Source: Gavia stellata
Lineage: Eukaryota > Chordata > Aves > Gaviiformes > Gaviidae
Direction of reading: 5' to 3'
Assembly: GCF_030936135.1 (NCBI RefSeq)
Contig: NC_082604.1
Span: 1,366,501-1,430,500 of the forward strand
Length of the DNA: 64,000 nucleotides
Shown: positions 1-13,700 of the stretch, one piece after another
Position numbering within the stretch: the first letter of the stretch is position 1
Layout of the letters: each line of letters opens with the position of its first letter
Position numbers and translations under genes: made by a program
Notes under the pieces: model-generated
The model's input: the letters and a program-made list of their open reading frames with translations, nothing else
Told to the model about the DNA's origin: nothing
Databases searched by the model: none

Positions 1-494
1 AACATGCCGGGGGGCACCCACGCGCTTGGATGCTGGGCCCAGCATGGGGAGGCTCGCCACCCACAGATGGGTTGGGAATTTTGCCCCAAAACAGTTTTTT
101 CCCACGCCAAAGCAATTTGGCAAATTGAACCCAAATTTGGGCTGGCATGATGATGTTGGGTGAATCGGGGTTTCTTCGCCGAGTCTGCCCGTGACGGGTT
201 CGCACGGGCTCCTCTCCCGGTGTGCTGCTTCACTGGGATCCCCGTCTTCCTCTGCAGGTCTGGTCAACGCATCGATCCCGCAGCCGTTGCAATGAAAGAG
301 GGATGCCTGGAGGGCAGGGCGGAGGGCAGGTGTTTTCAAATCCACTTCGGTTGGAGCAGCAATTAGAGGTTGAGTTTTGTCCTTGGCCAGATCCTGCTTT
401 GACTCAAGATCTTCTACCTTGGAACCTAGGCATGGCCTTGGTGGGAGCGTTTGTGTTTGAGGGCCTTACTGAGGTCTTAGGGCTCTATGTGAAA

Positions 495-875
495 CTTGGT
501 TTGATGAAAAGTTTAGCCTGGAGAAGAGGGGGCTCAGAGGAGACCTTATTGCTGTCTACAACTACGTGAAAGGAGGTTGTAGAGAGGTGCATGTTGGTCT
601 CTTCTCCCAAGCAACAAGTGGTAGGACAAGAGGAAACGGCCTCAAGTTGCACCAGGGGAGGTTTAGGCTGGATATTAGGAACAATTTCTTCACCGAAAAG
701 ATTGTCAAGCATTGGAAGAGGCTGCCCAGGGAGGTGGTGGAGACACCATCCATGGAGGTATTTAAAAGACGTGTAGACGTGGCACTTGGGGACGTAGTTT
801 AGTGGTGGCCTTGGCAGTGTTAGGTTAACGGTTGGACTTGATCTTAAAGGTCCTTTCCAACCTGAATGATTCTAA
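495..875 (+). repeat. CR1 LINE 3' fragment
   Basis: The sequence from about 495 follows the 3' end of an avian CR1 element in sense orientation. It includes the recognisable stretches for a lead-in ending in 'cctggagaagagggggctca', the 'tctcttctcccaagcaaca' segment, the 'ggctgcccagggaggtggtg' segment and the terminal 'ggtcctttccaacctgaatg' followed by a short 'attct' tail. It is 5'-truncated, as nearly all CR1 copies are, and keeps little of the coding region. Divergence from the remembered consensus looks modest, so this is one of the younger CR1 copies in the window. Confidence 0.9.
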
Positions 876-2125
876 AACATCAGTATTGTTGCTGAAACCG
901 CTTGTCCAAACTGTCCCCATGCAGCCTCACTTTTAGCATTTGATGCTCTTCAGCATCCATCCTTTTAACAGCCAGTCAGTGACCAGGGGGCATCTGATTT
1001 ATTTTACCACTTAATTACAATCCCTGTCAAACAAGGCTCGTGTTAGGTTGAATTTCTCATCATGCGTTAGATACCTTCTTCTTCTGTAGACACCCTTCTG
1101 TAGACACCTTTCTACTCCCTCTGTGGGACCCATGGAGACCGATCAGCCCAGGGCGATGCCCATGCTGAGCACCCCGGCCTCAGGACCCCGGCTCCCCCCT
1201 CCCGCAGCAGCCCCTGCTGCCACCCTCGCCCGTCCCCTCCTGACTCGAATCCCTCCCCGCTCTTGCGAAGCGCAGTTGGGAGCAGCCTCGGGGTGGTTTT
1301 AGAAAGCCCGGACTTCAAAGGCAGCGATGGCTGGGTGCTGCGCCGCTGGGGCGGGAGAGGACGGGTTGTAATTAGAGCCCTGCTCAGGGTGCAATCAAGG
1401 GGATGCTGGTCCCGCTCGTGCACGGTCCCGCTGCGTGACCTCCCGCTCCCCGACCTGAGGCCCCGCTGCCAGCAAGGGCTGCTCTCCTCCTCGCGTGGGC
1501 TGCGCGGGACCGGCGAAGGGGAGGGCGAGCCAGGTTCCCTGGGACAGCCTGCTCTGTTCGTCTCCTTCCCTACCGCTCCGAGCCGTGGGCTGGGATCGTC
1601 CCTTCCCCGCCGTGGGGATCGCACCTCGGTGCGTTATGGGAAGCTGGATGTCCCTGTGCCTGAGCATTTGGGGGATGCCCGACGGTGCTGGGGAGCGGGA
1701 CGGGAGCTGTGGTGCGTGGGGTAACCCCGCCGAGGATGCTGGCTCCATCTCTGTGTGTGCTAGAGGGGACCAGGCTGTGACGGTTGGGTGGCAGGCGCCT
1801 GGGGACGGGGGCCGTGTCCCCACCGGCGTCTGCACAGCTCCGAGCGCAGCGGGGCCGCCATGCCGCAGCTGGAGCGGCTGGGCAACAGCACCGCGCTGGA
1901 GAAACTGGCCCGAAGAAAGTCTTGGAAAACAATAGCAATTGTTCTCTGTCTTTGTTCCCTTCCCTCCCCGGATGTCGGAGGAGATGGAGCCACACTCGGC
2001 TGCCGGCGGGTGGGCAGAGCGAGCGTGGCCGCCTGTGCTCCCGCCTTGGCACCCGGGGAGCCCGCCTTGCGCGCCGCCCGCTCTGCCGCCCGCCGCCCTC
2101 CCGGTCCCGCCAGCTCCTCCAGAGC

Positions 2126-2205
2126 CTGAATCATCGCTCGTATAATAATAAAAGCTCTACATTGTTATACGGGCAAGCAATAGAATTGGCCCGTGATTCT
2201 CTTTG
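2126..2205. other. AT-rich island, possible conserved noncoding element
   Basis: About 80 bases with several ATA/TAA-rich words (for example 'tataataataaaagctc') are embedded in very GC-rich flanks. They contain no gene, known repeat or simple repeat unit that I recognise. Sharp AT-rich islands of this kind in GC-rich intergenic DNA are sometimes conserved noncoding elements, but conservation cannot be judged from one sequence. Confidence 0.3.
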
Positions 2206-5200
2206 TCGCGGGGCAAGAGGTTTTCTTACGGTTGCAGAGCAAAGCGGTGCTACAGCTGCTTTTCTTTGCTGCGGGGCTCTCAGCCTGCCCCTGCTCCGGG
2301 CAGCGCAGCCTGGCAGGAGGAGGACCTGGCTCCAGCCCTGAGTGCAGGCAGGGAATATGCTGCCTGCGCCGGGGGAGCTCTGGCCGGCGGAGGGGCTTGC
2401 GATTCCCACACCTTTTCCTACTGCCCTGGCTGGTCTGAGGTGGGCTTCAGCTGGGAGAGAAGGTGCTGGCCCAGCCCTAACTGGAGAGCCATGGGATCGT
2501 TTCTGGTCCAAGCAGCTTCGTGCATCCCCTTTTCTATCCTTGCAGGTCCTTGACGGGCCCAGGCATGCAGGGGCAAGTCCCCAAGCTTCCCGGCCGTGGC
2601 TTTTTCTGCTGTTAACCACCATCCGCCTGCTGCGAGCTGGAGTGTGCGGTCACCCCTTGGATCAAAGGGCTACGAGGCAAAAGGCGGAGGGTTTCCCGCA
2701 GGGCTGCCAAGGGAGATTCCTCTCTGCACGGGGAGCGGCTGTCCCAGTCCCAGAGCTGGCCCTGGGGCTCAGGTGTTACCCCGAGGCAGCCTGCTGAGAA
2801 AGATGCGGCACTTGGCACCGGATTTGCTCGGCCAAACCCTCCCGCTTACAGTTCTCCACGCAGAGCCCTCAGGTTTGCATATGCAGCCTGGTGAACTGCT
2901 GCTCCCGACTGAAGAAGGCTTAGACATTTGCAAAACCTTTCCTGTTCTCCCCTCTCCGCTTGCAAGCGCCTGTTCTGCAAACTCCCGGGGTCTTCGGGCA
3001 AGTGCCGTGGCCGAAGAAGCGCAGAGCTGAGAGCAGGCTGGGGTGGGCACGGGTCTCTGGGGGCTTTCCAGCAGTAAACGTGAAATGGGAACGTTGCCTC
3101 CTTCCTCTTGGCCTTAGGAGCTCTGTTTATTCCCTTTGCAGAGAGATCTTAGCTGAGCTCAAAGGCAAGCAGGGCTTTCACGTTGCGGATGGAGCAGGCA
3201 GAGCTCCTGGGTGCCCTGCACCGCTGCCGAGTGGCGTGTTACCCCTCCTGCTACTCTTTTGCCTCCCTGTAAGACCTACAGAGAATACCCGGAGCACCGT
3301 TTCCATGGTTTGCATGCTCATGGTTGCTCGGGTTTGATGCCCTCCATCCATACGGAGCCGCCTTGCTGGGAAGTGGTGACTGCAGCGAAAGGTTGGGGGT
3401 CCCACGGCTGCGGGGAGGTGGCTCAGCCTCTCGCAAGAGGTTCGGGCGCGCTGGGAAGAGGTGGCGAAAAGAAAAAAGCCACTGTCACCGAGGGGCAGGC
3501 AGCCGTAAAGGGCTTGTTTGTCACGTGCGGGGATGAAGCAAGGGGCGATGCGGGTGCTGGGCGCTGCCTAGCCCCATCTTGAGCAGCTCTGGTGAAGAAA
3601 CGCGGTCTTAAAGCCCGTCTTTTTGCTCGTACTGGTGAAAGCTGAGTGATTGCTTTTTGGAGCCCTTTCAAAGCCTGCCAACTCGGCTGCCATGTGTCCT
3701 CCAAATGCGAGGCAGGATGCTTGGCTCGCTCCCGGCTGCCTGGGACGGGACCTGGGCTGCAGGTCGCCAACCCTGCCTGCTGCATGTGGCCAAAGCCGGG
3801 GGAGCCCTGCCGGGACGGCTGCTCCCGGCTCCTTCGTTCCCTGGGGCCACGGGGCTGGCAGTGCCGGGGAGGCGTGCGGGTGTGTGGACACGGAGGGCTC
3901 TGGGACGCGAGCGATGTTGGTGCCTCACCACCGCCCGGCAGGGATTGCTCCCGAAGGCAGCTCCGTGCCTGGGAAACTGGCAGCAGGACTTGCAGCGTTG
4001 GGGCAGCGTTGTGCTTTTTGTGGCGGCTTTCCTCAAAACTGTGCCTTTTGCAATCCTCCTAGTCCTTCGACAAAACTTTTCCTGGCAGAACCCCTCCAAA
4101 ACTTCTGGGAATTGAGTCTTTGAAAGGCGATGGGGTTAAAGACATTCACACTTCTTGTACGATGCTGGCGGGTTTCCTGGTGCGGAGATTTCTTGCGGGC
4201 ACTCCAGTTTATTTCGGTGGATTGGGCGCAGGGATCTGAAGTGGCTCCAGGAAACACGGGGAGAATTTTCAGCCCAGAAGAAAGGGCAGAGTTGACGAGG
4301 GAGGAACCTTGGAAACTGCCAGGGACGGAGACGCCGTCCCTTTCCATCCCACCATCCCGGGGAAAGCGTTGTTCCCGGTGCCCAACCTGAACTGTCCATC
4401 TGCCGTCTGGGGTGTTGCTCTGAGAACGATTTTCCCCCATCCCCTTCGTGACTGACCCCAAAGGGCTGATCCTGCCCCTCCTGCTCACGCAGGCGAGACC
4501 GGCTCCGCGTGCTCATCGTTCACCTCCAGCTCCATCCCCGTGGATGTGTGGTGGCCAGCCGGGCTCGGCTGGCTCCCCTGGCCCTGCCGGCACCAGCCAG
4601 GAGGACGGACACGGCACTGCCCGCTGCCGGCCGGAGCCGGGGCTGGGGCCACCCGTGAGATGGGCAGTGCTGCGTTGGTCTGTGCGTTACGCATAGAGTC
4701 CCTCGAAGCTTTGCCACGGCCGGTGCCTGTACGCGCGCTGCGTTTAATGGGAGAAAGCTCTTGCAGATGTCAGGAATAAAGCCTGGAATGAATAGGGCAT
4801 AACAAGCCCTGAAACATGACTTTGGGTCTGCAAATAATAAGGAATGAGTTACAATCTTGGAAGAGCAAGAACATTACCCTGTGTGCAGGGTCCAGCCCGT
4901 CCCTGGCGTTGATTAGGTGCCCTCCTCGCGCTGTCCTCTGCATGGAAGCTCTGCTTGAAATGTATTGTCTACAGATGGGTTTCTCAACCTTTTCTAACCC
5001 AGGAATGGCCAAACCTTTTTGGTGGAAATCCAAGGATCATTTTGTTCGGAGCCACCACATGGTTTTATTTACGACCCATGCGAATTAGGCAAACGGCTCG
5101 CTGTTTGTCTCTTTTATTTCATCCTCTTGCGCTTGCTTGTGCGCATAGGAATGTGCGCGTGTGTGTTTAGGAACAATTTTGCAGACCGCTTCCTACTGTT

Positions 5201-7774
5201 GTTGGGATGCGGAGCAGGTCCCGGACCCAATGCGACAGCGGGCAGCGATGGGCCCCTGTCCTTATTTCACATCCCAGCTCGGTTCCCTGGACAGGTCCTC
5301 CTGGGGAGGGAGAAAAGCTCCGGGCGCTGCCCAAGCTGCTTCACCATCTTCTGCCGTGCCAAGGTCCCCAGCCCAAGGAGGGAGAAAATCCTTGAGGACC
5401 ATCAACGTCCACGTCCTCACCAGGAGACCAGCTTCAGCCTCGGGCTTCGGGGCCGTCCCTGTTCGTCTACAGCACGTGGCTGAAAACCAGCCTGAGCCCG
5501 CGGTGCTGGGCTGGGTGCTGCCCCGTGCGTCCTCCGTGCTCATCGACTGGGCCTTCGGTTCCTCCACCTCCTGCCTGGAAGTGTCCGGGTCCCCCTGCTT
5601 CCCGAGGGGATACCTGCGGCTGTGTCCTTGGGTCTGGAGATGTTCCCACCGACCGGCGTTTTGGCCGAGGAAGCGCTGAAAAGGTGGCTGCATCCCCTTC
5701 GGTAAAACCAGCCGCTCCAGGGTCCCCGGCAGGACTTTTCCTCCCTCCCCGGGAAGACTCACGTGGGCTGCCCGGACCCTCACAGAGCCAGGGCTGGCAT
5801 CGGCGGGAGACTTCCCAAAATCCGGCCGCTTGTGCAAGTCCCCCGCTCAGGGCGGCGGGGCGGTGCTGCCAGCTCCCAAAGCCACGCTTAACTTGACACA
5901 TGTGTGCGGCCCTGGGAAACGGGGCGGCTCTGATTCTCATTTGTGCCGCCTTACCCTGCGCCAACCTGCCGGGAGGCAGCCGCGCTCCGCTCCACGCCAG
6001 CCTCCCTTCCAACGCACCGACCTCTCTGCCGGATGAGCCCGGGGTGCCGGTCGCCGCTCCTCCCGGCAGCAGGCGCGGCGTGGGGTCCCGGTGAGACGGC
6101 TGCTCCCGGCCCCGGTGTTGGCGGGCATCCCCAAGGCTGCGGGGAGCATCACGAGGGGCTGAGCCTGTCACGGGAGGTGGGACGGTTCGCACCTCCCGCA
6201 TCCCTTGCGGTCGCCGCCAGCGGCTGCCATTCGGGATCCCCGGGTTTGGGCGGTGGCCGTGCTGCTGGGCTTCGTCCCCAGCGCAGGGGTGAGGAAGAGT
6301 GGGGAGCCAGCGGTGCCTCGCCTCTGCAGCTCTCTCCGGAGAGAGGTTAAGCTGTGCTTAAGCTCCGCTTAAGCGCGATCCTGGTAGAGCCCTAATTTGG
6401 GGGATGCCCAAAGAGAGGCTTTGTGGGGAAGGGGTGCTCCGCGCAGCCCTGCTCCGTGCAGCGCATCCCCGGGCACGTGCGCAGCCGCCCTCCAGGTTGT
6501 TTGACTCCGAGACGGAGGCATAGACGGCGTTGGGGTGTCTCCAGGCTCCGGTAGCAGATCCTCTCAGGATTTGGGACTGAAGTGCAGGGTGCTCTGCTCC
6601 GCCATGTGCCCGCGCCCCATGGGCTGCACCCTCCCGGTCCCGGCACGGTGGGTTTCGGGCCAGCGAGGGGTGCGGGCAGACTGGCAGCAAGACACGGCCG
6701 CGGGTCCAGCTCCGGCTGTTCCTTGCTGACGAAAGCCCCGGTTTGCGACATAATTTTTTGGCGTTTCGACCCGGCCATTCGCTTTCTATTCCGGCGCTTG
6801 CCTTGCGGGAAGACTTTGGGGGGGGTGGGGGGGGGTGGGAGCTCATTTCAATTGTTCAGGGAATGGAAGTAACTCGTTTTGCGGCTGGAGAAACCCAGCG
6901 GAGCTTGCTGCGTGCAGGGAGTTTTTCCACTGCTGTCTCTCCCGTTTGAAGAGCCTAAGCTCGAGGGTTTCCGAACCGATGCTCGGCACGCTGCCGCCCT
7001 CCTCGCGGCAGGGCCGGGTCTGGTGGCTGGAGCCTTTGGGCTGGAGCCTTGCCCCGGGCACTGGCTGTGCGTCACCTGCCCGAGGCCGTTTTGGGGGAGA
7101 AATATGCACCTTGTGGGTTCTGGGGTTTGTTTCGGGCAGGGTGGAGTCGACCGGAGGGGACAGAGGATCCCCCCAGTACATGCTGGGATTGTGTGGCTGA
7201 AATCCCAAGGTTTTTAGGGGTAGGGAGGTTCCCACCTTGGTCTTTCCAGGTAGGGGCGAATCTCCCACCTACTCCCACGTGACCCTGGAAAAATGAATCA
7301 CCAAAAATGAAAGGAAGCAAAGAAAAAAAAAAAAAAAATTAAAAAATCCCTCCCCAAAGCCGCCTTCCAGAGGGTTGGGCAAAAGATAAAAGCTCTCCAA
7401 GGATCCGGGACTCCTCCTCTCCCACCACTGACTTCTCATTTAAATGTCTGCGCTCAGGCTGCAGCCGGCACTGCCTCCGCGGCCGCCCCGGGGAGCCCCC
7501 ACCGGCCCCCCGCCCGCCACCCCTGCCGTGCCCCCCGGGACGATGCCCACGCCAGGGGACGGCAGAGCTGGGGCTTAGCACCCCAGAAGCAGCCCGGCGT
7601 GGCGTGGCGTGTCCCCGAGGAGCACGGACCTGCGGCTGGGTGCTCCGGGTGGTCCCGCCGGCGGACTATGCGAGAGCCCCCCGGGGGGGCTGAGCCGAGC
7701 GGTGCCTGCCTGGGCGTGGAGGAGTGGACGGCAGGGGGGTCCCAGTGGATGGACCCCCCAAGGTCAGCCCCCCG

Positions 7775-10700
7775 ATGTCGGCTCCGCTGCTGCTCTGGGT
7801 CATCCTCCTCCACTGGACCACCGGCGGGGGCTTCGTCCGGGGGGGCAGGACCTGGCAGCACTGCACAGGTAAGAGCGAGGGCCGGCGGGTGGGCTGCGCC
7901 GGGAGGGAGGCGTCAAGACAGGCGTTGGCCGTGCTGGGAAACACGCTGGGAGCCGTGTGCTCCCACGGACGGGATGTTCCCCGCGCTGCCAGGGCAGACC
8001 CCAGAAAGCGTGCTCCGTTTTGGGGGGGCATGTGGCCGCTGCAGGGTGCCCTGCCTGGGGCAGCCTCTCCCTGGCAGCCCTGCCTCAGGGTTTTGGTGCC
8101 CGGGTGCCAGTGGTGAGTCTCAGGGTGACAGCACGGCGTGACGCCTCGGGTGCTGCAGCTGCCAGCACCCCGCCTGCACCCATGGTACAGCGGGTAGCGG
8201 GCTCATCCCTGCACCTGCAGCCCCCCCGGCGTGGCACAGGACCAGGGAGCAGCCAGCCCTTCTCGGTGCTGTGGGGAGACCTGTGTGCCCGTCCCTGCGG
8301 CATCGTCCCAAGGTCTGCTGGCCCTGGGGACCAACGTGTGGGGAGGGGAAGGGCTGGAAGGAGAAGTAGAGGAGTGCCATGAAGTCCCCCCTGGAAAGTC
8401 CCTCCCGCCCTGGACTCTCCTGGGCTCCCTGCGCTCTGCCAGACACCATCGACACCCTCCCGGCAGCAAAACCTCCTGGAAAGTTTCTGTCCCGCCGCCC
8501 CCAGCCGAGGAGCTGGCAGGTCTGACGGCATTTCCCACAGGGAAGCGCCGAGAGCAACCTGAGCCGAAGAGGATCCCCGTCCGCTGGCTCTGCCTTCCCA
8601 TCCCTGTGCCGCACAGTCCCAGCCCGGGCAGTGAAACTTCAGCCCAGTTTTTGGGGCTGCTGGGGCCCAGGCTCTGCGTGCTTGGGGCTTGTCTTGGTTT
8701 GACGGTGCCCGTATTTACATTTTATTACAGCCTGGCTGGTGGCGAGAAGGAAAGCTGGGAGAGATCGGAGAGTTTCTGCCCACCGCCTCCTCCCCACCAG
8801 CGCTCCGGTCTCTCCGGCAATGTCCCCGCTGTCCCCAAACAGCCTCCTCCGGAAGGGTCCCGGGGGGTGTCGAGGCTCCAGCATCACCACATTTAACTGC
8901 CCCCATGTCCCTCCTGCTGGCGCCCGGCCCCGGCTCCCGGCACAGCCCTGATGCCGTCCGGCTGCGGGCAGCCACCCCACGGAACAGGCAGCTGCCGGCC
9001 ACGTGCGCTGCCCAACCTGGGCTGAAACACCCCGGCTGCTCTCCCGGCCGGTACCCGCCACCTCCGCTCTGATCATCAGCAGCGACTGATGCGGGAGGCA
9101 GATTGGGACGCGCATCTTTGGGTTTAGGGATTTGGTTTTGGTTTTAGGACATGGTCGCTTCCCAGCCCACAGCCGCCACCGGCGCAGCCTCTGGCCCCGG
9201 CTAAGCTGTCCCCTGGCTCGTCCCAACCGCCCCCAGGGCACTCGGGGGCTCCTAAACCCCTCTGCAAATCCAGCCTGAATTTGGCTTGTGCTTTTTGCTG
9301 AGAAAAATGGGAACTGGTCATTCCCTGAGTCGTGCGTCTCTGAAATAAGTCGTTTCGGTTAAAGCTCCCCCACCAAGGCTTTGCTTTAGGAGCGGCTTAA
9401 ACCAGCGGAGGGGTGGGCAGGGGGGGCACAGAGCTGGCAGGGTGGGAAGGACCTCGCCGGTCTCCCTGCTCCGGGTTGGATGGAACCACGCGAGCAGATT
9501 CCTCCTTGCTCTGCCCATCTGGGTTTGGGCTGGCAGGGAGTGCCTGCCAGGGGGGGAAACGCTTCCCCTCTCCAGCTGGTTTGGATTCAGACACACGCCT
9601 GTCCAGCCTTGCTCACAGCTCCCTCCCTCCGAGCTCTCCCGCTGTGCCCCAGCAGCCGTGATTTATTAGTACAAATAGGAGCTAAATAGGTCTCACTGGG
9701 GATGGGACAGACTCAGGGATTTTTTTTTACTCTGCCCAAGTGCTGCTTCATCCCCTGGGCATCACCGCCGAGCCCCTCCGCTCTCTGCTACGGACGCCGC
9801 AATCCTGCCAGGGAAGGATTCAAAAATAAAAGCTGGGAGGCTGCCAAGGGGAGGAAGGTCGGAGAAGCACCCGCCGCGGGTACAGCCTTTCCCACGGCTG
9901 CTGGCATGCGGCTTGCCGAAACGGCGGACCGCCGGTGACCCTGGCACTGTTACGGGGGGGTGGCAGTGCCGGTGCGCAGTGCTGTTCTTCACCTGGGTGA
10001 TGCCCTGGGCCTAGGCACGATATTTTCTCTTCTGGAGAGCGGATAATTATTTAATGAGCGGTTTTGGTGCCTGCCAGGGGAGTACACGCGTGCATCCAAT
10101 TAGGGCTGGGTTGGGAGAGCCTGGACCGGGACCGGAGCGGGGAGCGCCATGCCCCACCGCCCTGGGGACAGGGATGGGTGGCCACCCCGCGAGCGAGCCT
10201 GCGGGCACCGGATCCCTGCATGCTCTCCTGGCTCTGGTTGCGGTTGCTGGTGGATCCCGAGGAAGCTGGTGGCAGCCTGGGACTGCTCAGCCGGCAGCTC
10301 CCGGCCCCGGGCTCAGCATTCGGAGCTGCATCAGTGGGACGGTTTGTGCGGGTGAGCCTGCGTGCTTGGTGTTCCTGCTGCGGGGATGGAGATGGCAGCC
10401 TTGGTGCCTAGAGGGCAAACCTTCCCTGTGTCCCCGAAGCAGGGGCTCGGCGCAGACCCCGGGCAGACGACGGCAGGCTACCGGGGCACACCGGGCCTCC
10501 CTGCTGCCGTGGAGCACTCTGGCCAGTGCTGGAGATGGGCTGGCCGCCTCGAGCAAACCGGGCACCGGAGCAGCCCACGGCGAGGCGGGGACCCCATCCC
10601 ACAGTGGGACAGGGTGGGATGGCTGCCGCCGCCGTGACGTGCTCCGCTGTCTCTCGGCACAGACCTGCGCCCGCTGGACATCCTCTCGGAGGTGGTCCCC

Positions 10701-13700
10701 GCCGGCAGGCTGGCCCGTGGCATGAGGGTGTTTCAAGTGCAGGGGGTGCGCGGCTTCCAGCTCGCCGCCTCGCGGCCCCGTGCCCTGGGCTTCCCCGCCT
10801 CCCGGCTCTTCATCCACTGCGACCGCTTCCCCGAGGAGTTCTCCATCATCGTCACGCTGAGGGTCCTCAGCGTCCCTGCCAAGGTAAGCGCCGCCGGCCG
10901 GGCACGGAGCCGGCACAGCCCGGCCCCGCAGCTTGCGGCACGCAGATTTGAGTCCATGCCCTCCCGCAGAGAAACGAGTACGTCTTCACGCTGATGGCAG
11001 AGGAGAGCCCCAGCGTGCTGGTGGGGCTGCGCTACGCCCCCAACAAGCTCCACTTCCTCTTCTGGAGCCAGGAGCGCGCCGGTGGCTGGCAGACCCGCGT
11101 CACCTTCCCCAACGTCTCCCTCTCCGACAACCAGTGGCACACGCTCGTCCTGGCCGTCTCCGGCCAGTCCTTCTCCCTGACGGTGGACTGCAGCGTCCCC
11201 AAGGATGTGTAGGTTGGGGGCAGCGGTGGGGGGGTCAGGAGGGGCGCGTGGAGGCGCCGGTTCCCTGGCAGGATGATGCTCCTCCACGAGCATCTCCTCC
11301 AGCCACCAGCAGACACCGTGCAATTGTCCTCTGCCTCTTCTCTGCCCGTCCGCAGGGTGGTGGAGACGCCGTTTCCAGCCTCTCTGTCGGTAAAGAGAGC
11401 CAGCTTCTACCTGGGCAACAGGAGGAGAAGGAAAGGCGTGTTCACGGTAGGTGCCCCATGGTTCGGGGCTGCCGTGGCGCGCTTGTGGCTGGCCGTGGGG
11501 CAAACTGCAGCCCCCTCTCAGCCTCGTATGCTGGGAGGGCTTGGGCCACGGCGTGGGTAGCGGAGGTGGCCGGGGGTCCCGCTGCTGGGCTTGGTCCCCG
11601 TGCGGCTGTGGGCGTGCAAGGGGCAGTGCTGGCAACTGGCACTTTGTGGGACAAATGTGTTTTTAAGAGGACGTTGTCAGCGGTGCGGCGGCAGAAAGAC
11701 AGTTGACGGCCCAGTTTCATTGATGTAAAAGTTAGGGAAGTGCCTGATCCTGAGCGGTAGTGAAAAGCGGAGGCGGAGAAAGCCATCTGCAGCTCACGAG
11801 CCCCTTGCCAATGCTCCCCTTGCACCACTGTTAAATTGCCCGGGATGGTGATTTTGGCAGGCTGGGCATGTAACGAGGATCTGATAAATGTGCGTGAATC
11901 CCATGGAGGCTTCCGTGGCCCAGGAGGGAGGGCAATAAGCAAGAGTTGGGAGGAAAATCCAGGTCATAAATCACCTGCAATTTTCATTTCTTGGTCTTGC
12001 TGGACTTGCTTTCCATCCTGTTGCTCCCCCTTTCCCAGGGCTTGCTGAGACAGCTTGTCCTGCTGCCAGGAGCCGATGCCACTCCTCGGATATGCGCCGC
12101 CGTGAACTTTAAAGTAGCGACGCTCTCTGTCCCCACTGTCCTCCAGGATCTCCCCGCGAAGCCAGCGAGCAACGAGGTGCTAAAATACCCCTACGGTCAG
12201 TAACTCCCGGCAACACGGGCTCAGTTGGCCAACTCCTGCTTTTGTTGAGGAAGGCTCTTTGTGGGGCTGGGCGTGGAGCAGGAGCGAAGGGGGTGTCCCC
12301 AGCACCCTCTGTTTCTCAACGTGTGTGTGGGGTGGGATCCCCTGTCCAAAACCCCCCTGGAGAGCTGGGGTGCCCCTGCCCGGGTCCCTTGGCAGCGCTG
12401 GGCTCGTGCCCGTAGCCCCGCAGGTGCCAGGGTTTTCTCAGCCGGGGACTTCCTGGCTCAGGGCTGGGATGCCGTTTACCCCATTCCCTGGTGCCCATCA
12501 TCAGGATGGGACTGGGACATCCAACCCTCCGTGGGCACGGGGATGAGCCTTGCTGCTCCTCCGTCATGTGCCCTAAGAGGTGCCTGCCTCGCTCCTCTCT
12601 GTGCCCAGAGACGGACACGAAGGTGACCCTGGGGTCCCGTCCACCCTGCACCAAGCAGGAGAAGGCGCAGTTCTGGTTCGACGCCTCCCGACGAGGGCTG
12701 TACCTCTGCAACGGCAGCGCCTGGATTTCCATGCTGGAAGGTACTGGTGTGCGATGCGCTCTCGGGGATGGAGGGAGGCTCTTGCAGCAGAGGAGGAGCA
12801 GACATTTGCCCTTGACAGAAGTTTGGGGCAGGAACCAAGTCAGGCAACAGCAGAATGATGGGGCTGGGGTGTCCCTCTGCCTCTCCCCTGCTTGGCCGGG
12901 CTTCGCTTTGCTCTCAGTGCCCACTTCCAGCGCAGCTCTGGATTCAAGCACCTCTGTGAGCCAGCTCCCCGATCACTCACACACTGCCCGTCTTGTCCAT
13001 GTTGTCATGTTGTCCATCCTACCTGGGGCTTCTCTGGTCAGGAACAAGCCCTCGGTTTGTCCCAGTGGGACAGGTCACCCCATGGAGAGCCATGCCCGGG
13101 GTGCTGGGGTGCTCCCTGCCGCGGGGTCCCGACAGCGCAGGTGCTCCCAGTGCCGAAGCGCTTGCGGGGTAGACAAGAAGGAGCAGAAAGACTCATCAGC
13201 TGCCGGAGATACCAGAGGGAGCGATGGGAGGGTGGCGGAGGCAGGTCCCCGTGGTGTCCCAGCTCTGGTGGCCTTTGTGCAGAAAATAGCGGGACAACAT
13301 TGGAGCAACAAGGTGGCAAAGCAGCAGCTCCTGGAGGGATGGACATTATTCGATAACAAAATGGATTTTGCCCACTGGCGCTCTCCCACTCGCTCCGGGC
13401 AGTCTGCCCAGGATCCCTGGTGAGACATGGAGGATGAGGCATGCCCGCAACCGAGCCGTCCTTCCCCCCTCTCCCGGGGTTTTTCTTATGGTGGTGCCCA
13501 ACGTGGTGCATTTGGATGAGCCGTTTGCTCCCCACAGGAGCTGGCAGTGGCTGGACTTCCCATCTTTCCCTCCCTCTGGAAGTCATCAGGATTGGCCCCG
13601 TGTCCTTGTTTTCCCAAGGAGACCTCGTGCCGGGATCTTGCTGACCTGCACCCCTTGGTGCCGCCAACACTGGCACTTCTTGGAGCCCTTCTCCTGCCAT

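Larger units (their letters stand above)
1..7774. other. Intergenic region upstream of TSPEAR
   Basis: This stretch is GC-rich and contains one CR1 tail (about 495-875), an AT-rich island near 2126-2205, G-runs near 6818-6839 and an A-rich tract at about 7318-7346. Long overlapping open frames occur on both strands, but none shows a domain, a conserved motif or a consistent exon-intron pattern, as expected by chance in GC-rich DNA. In human, the gene upstream of the TSPEAR start is UBE2G2. I see no UBE2G2 coding sequence here, so it probably lies further left. Confidence 0.6.

Noticed and set aside
7318-7346. A-rich tract as a possible retrocopy tail
   Set aside because: No retrocopied gene or SINE body precedes it on either strand.
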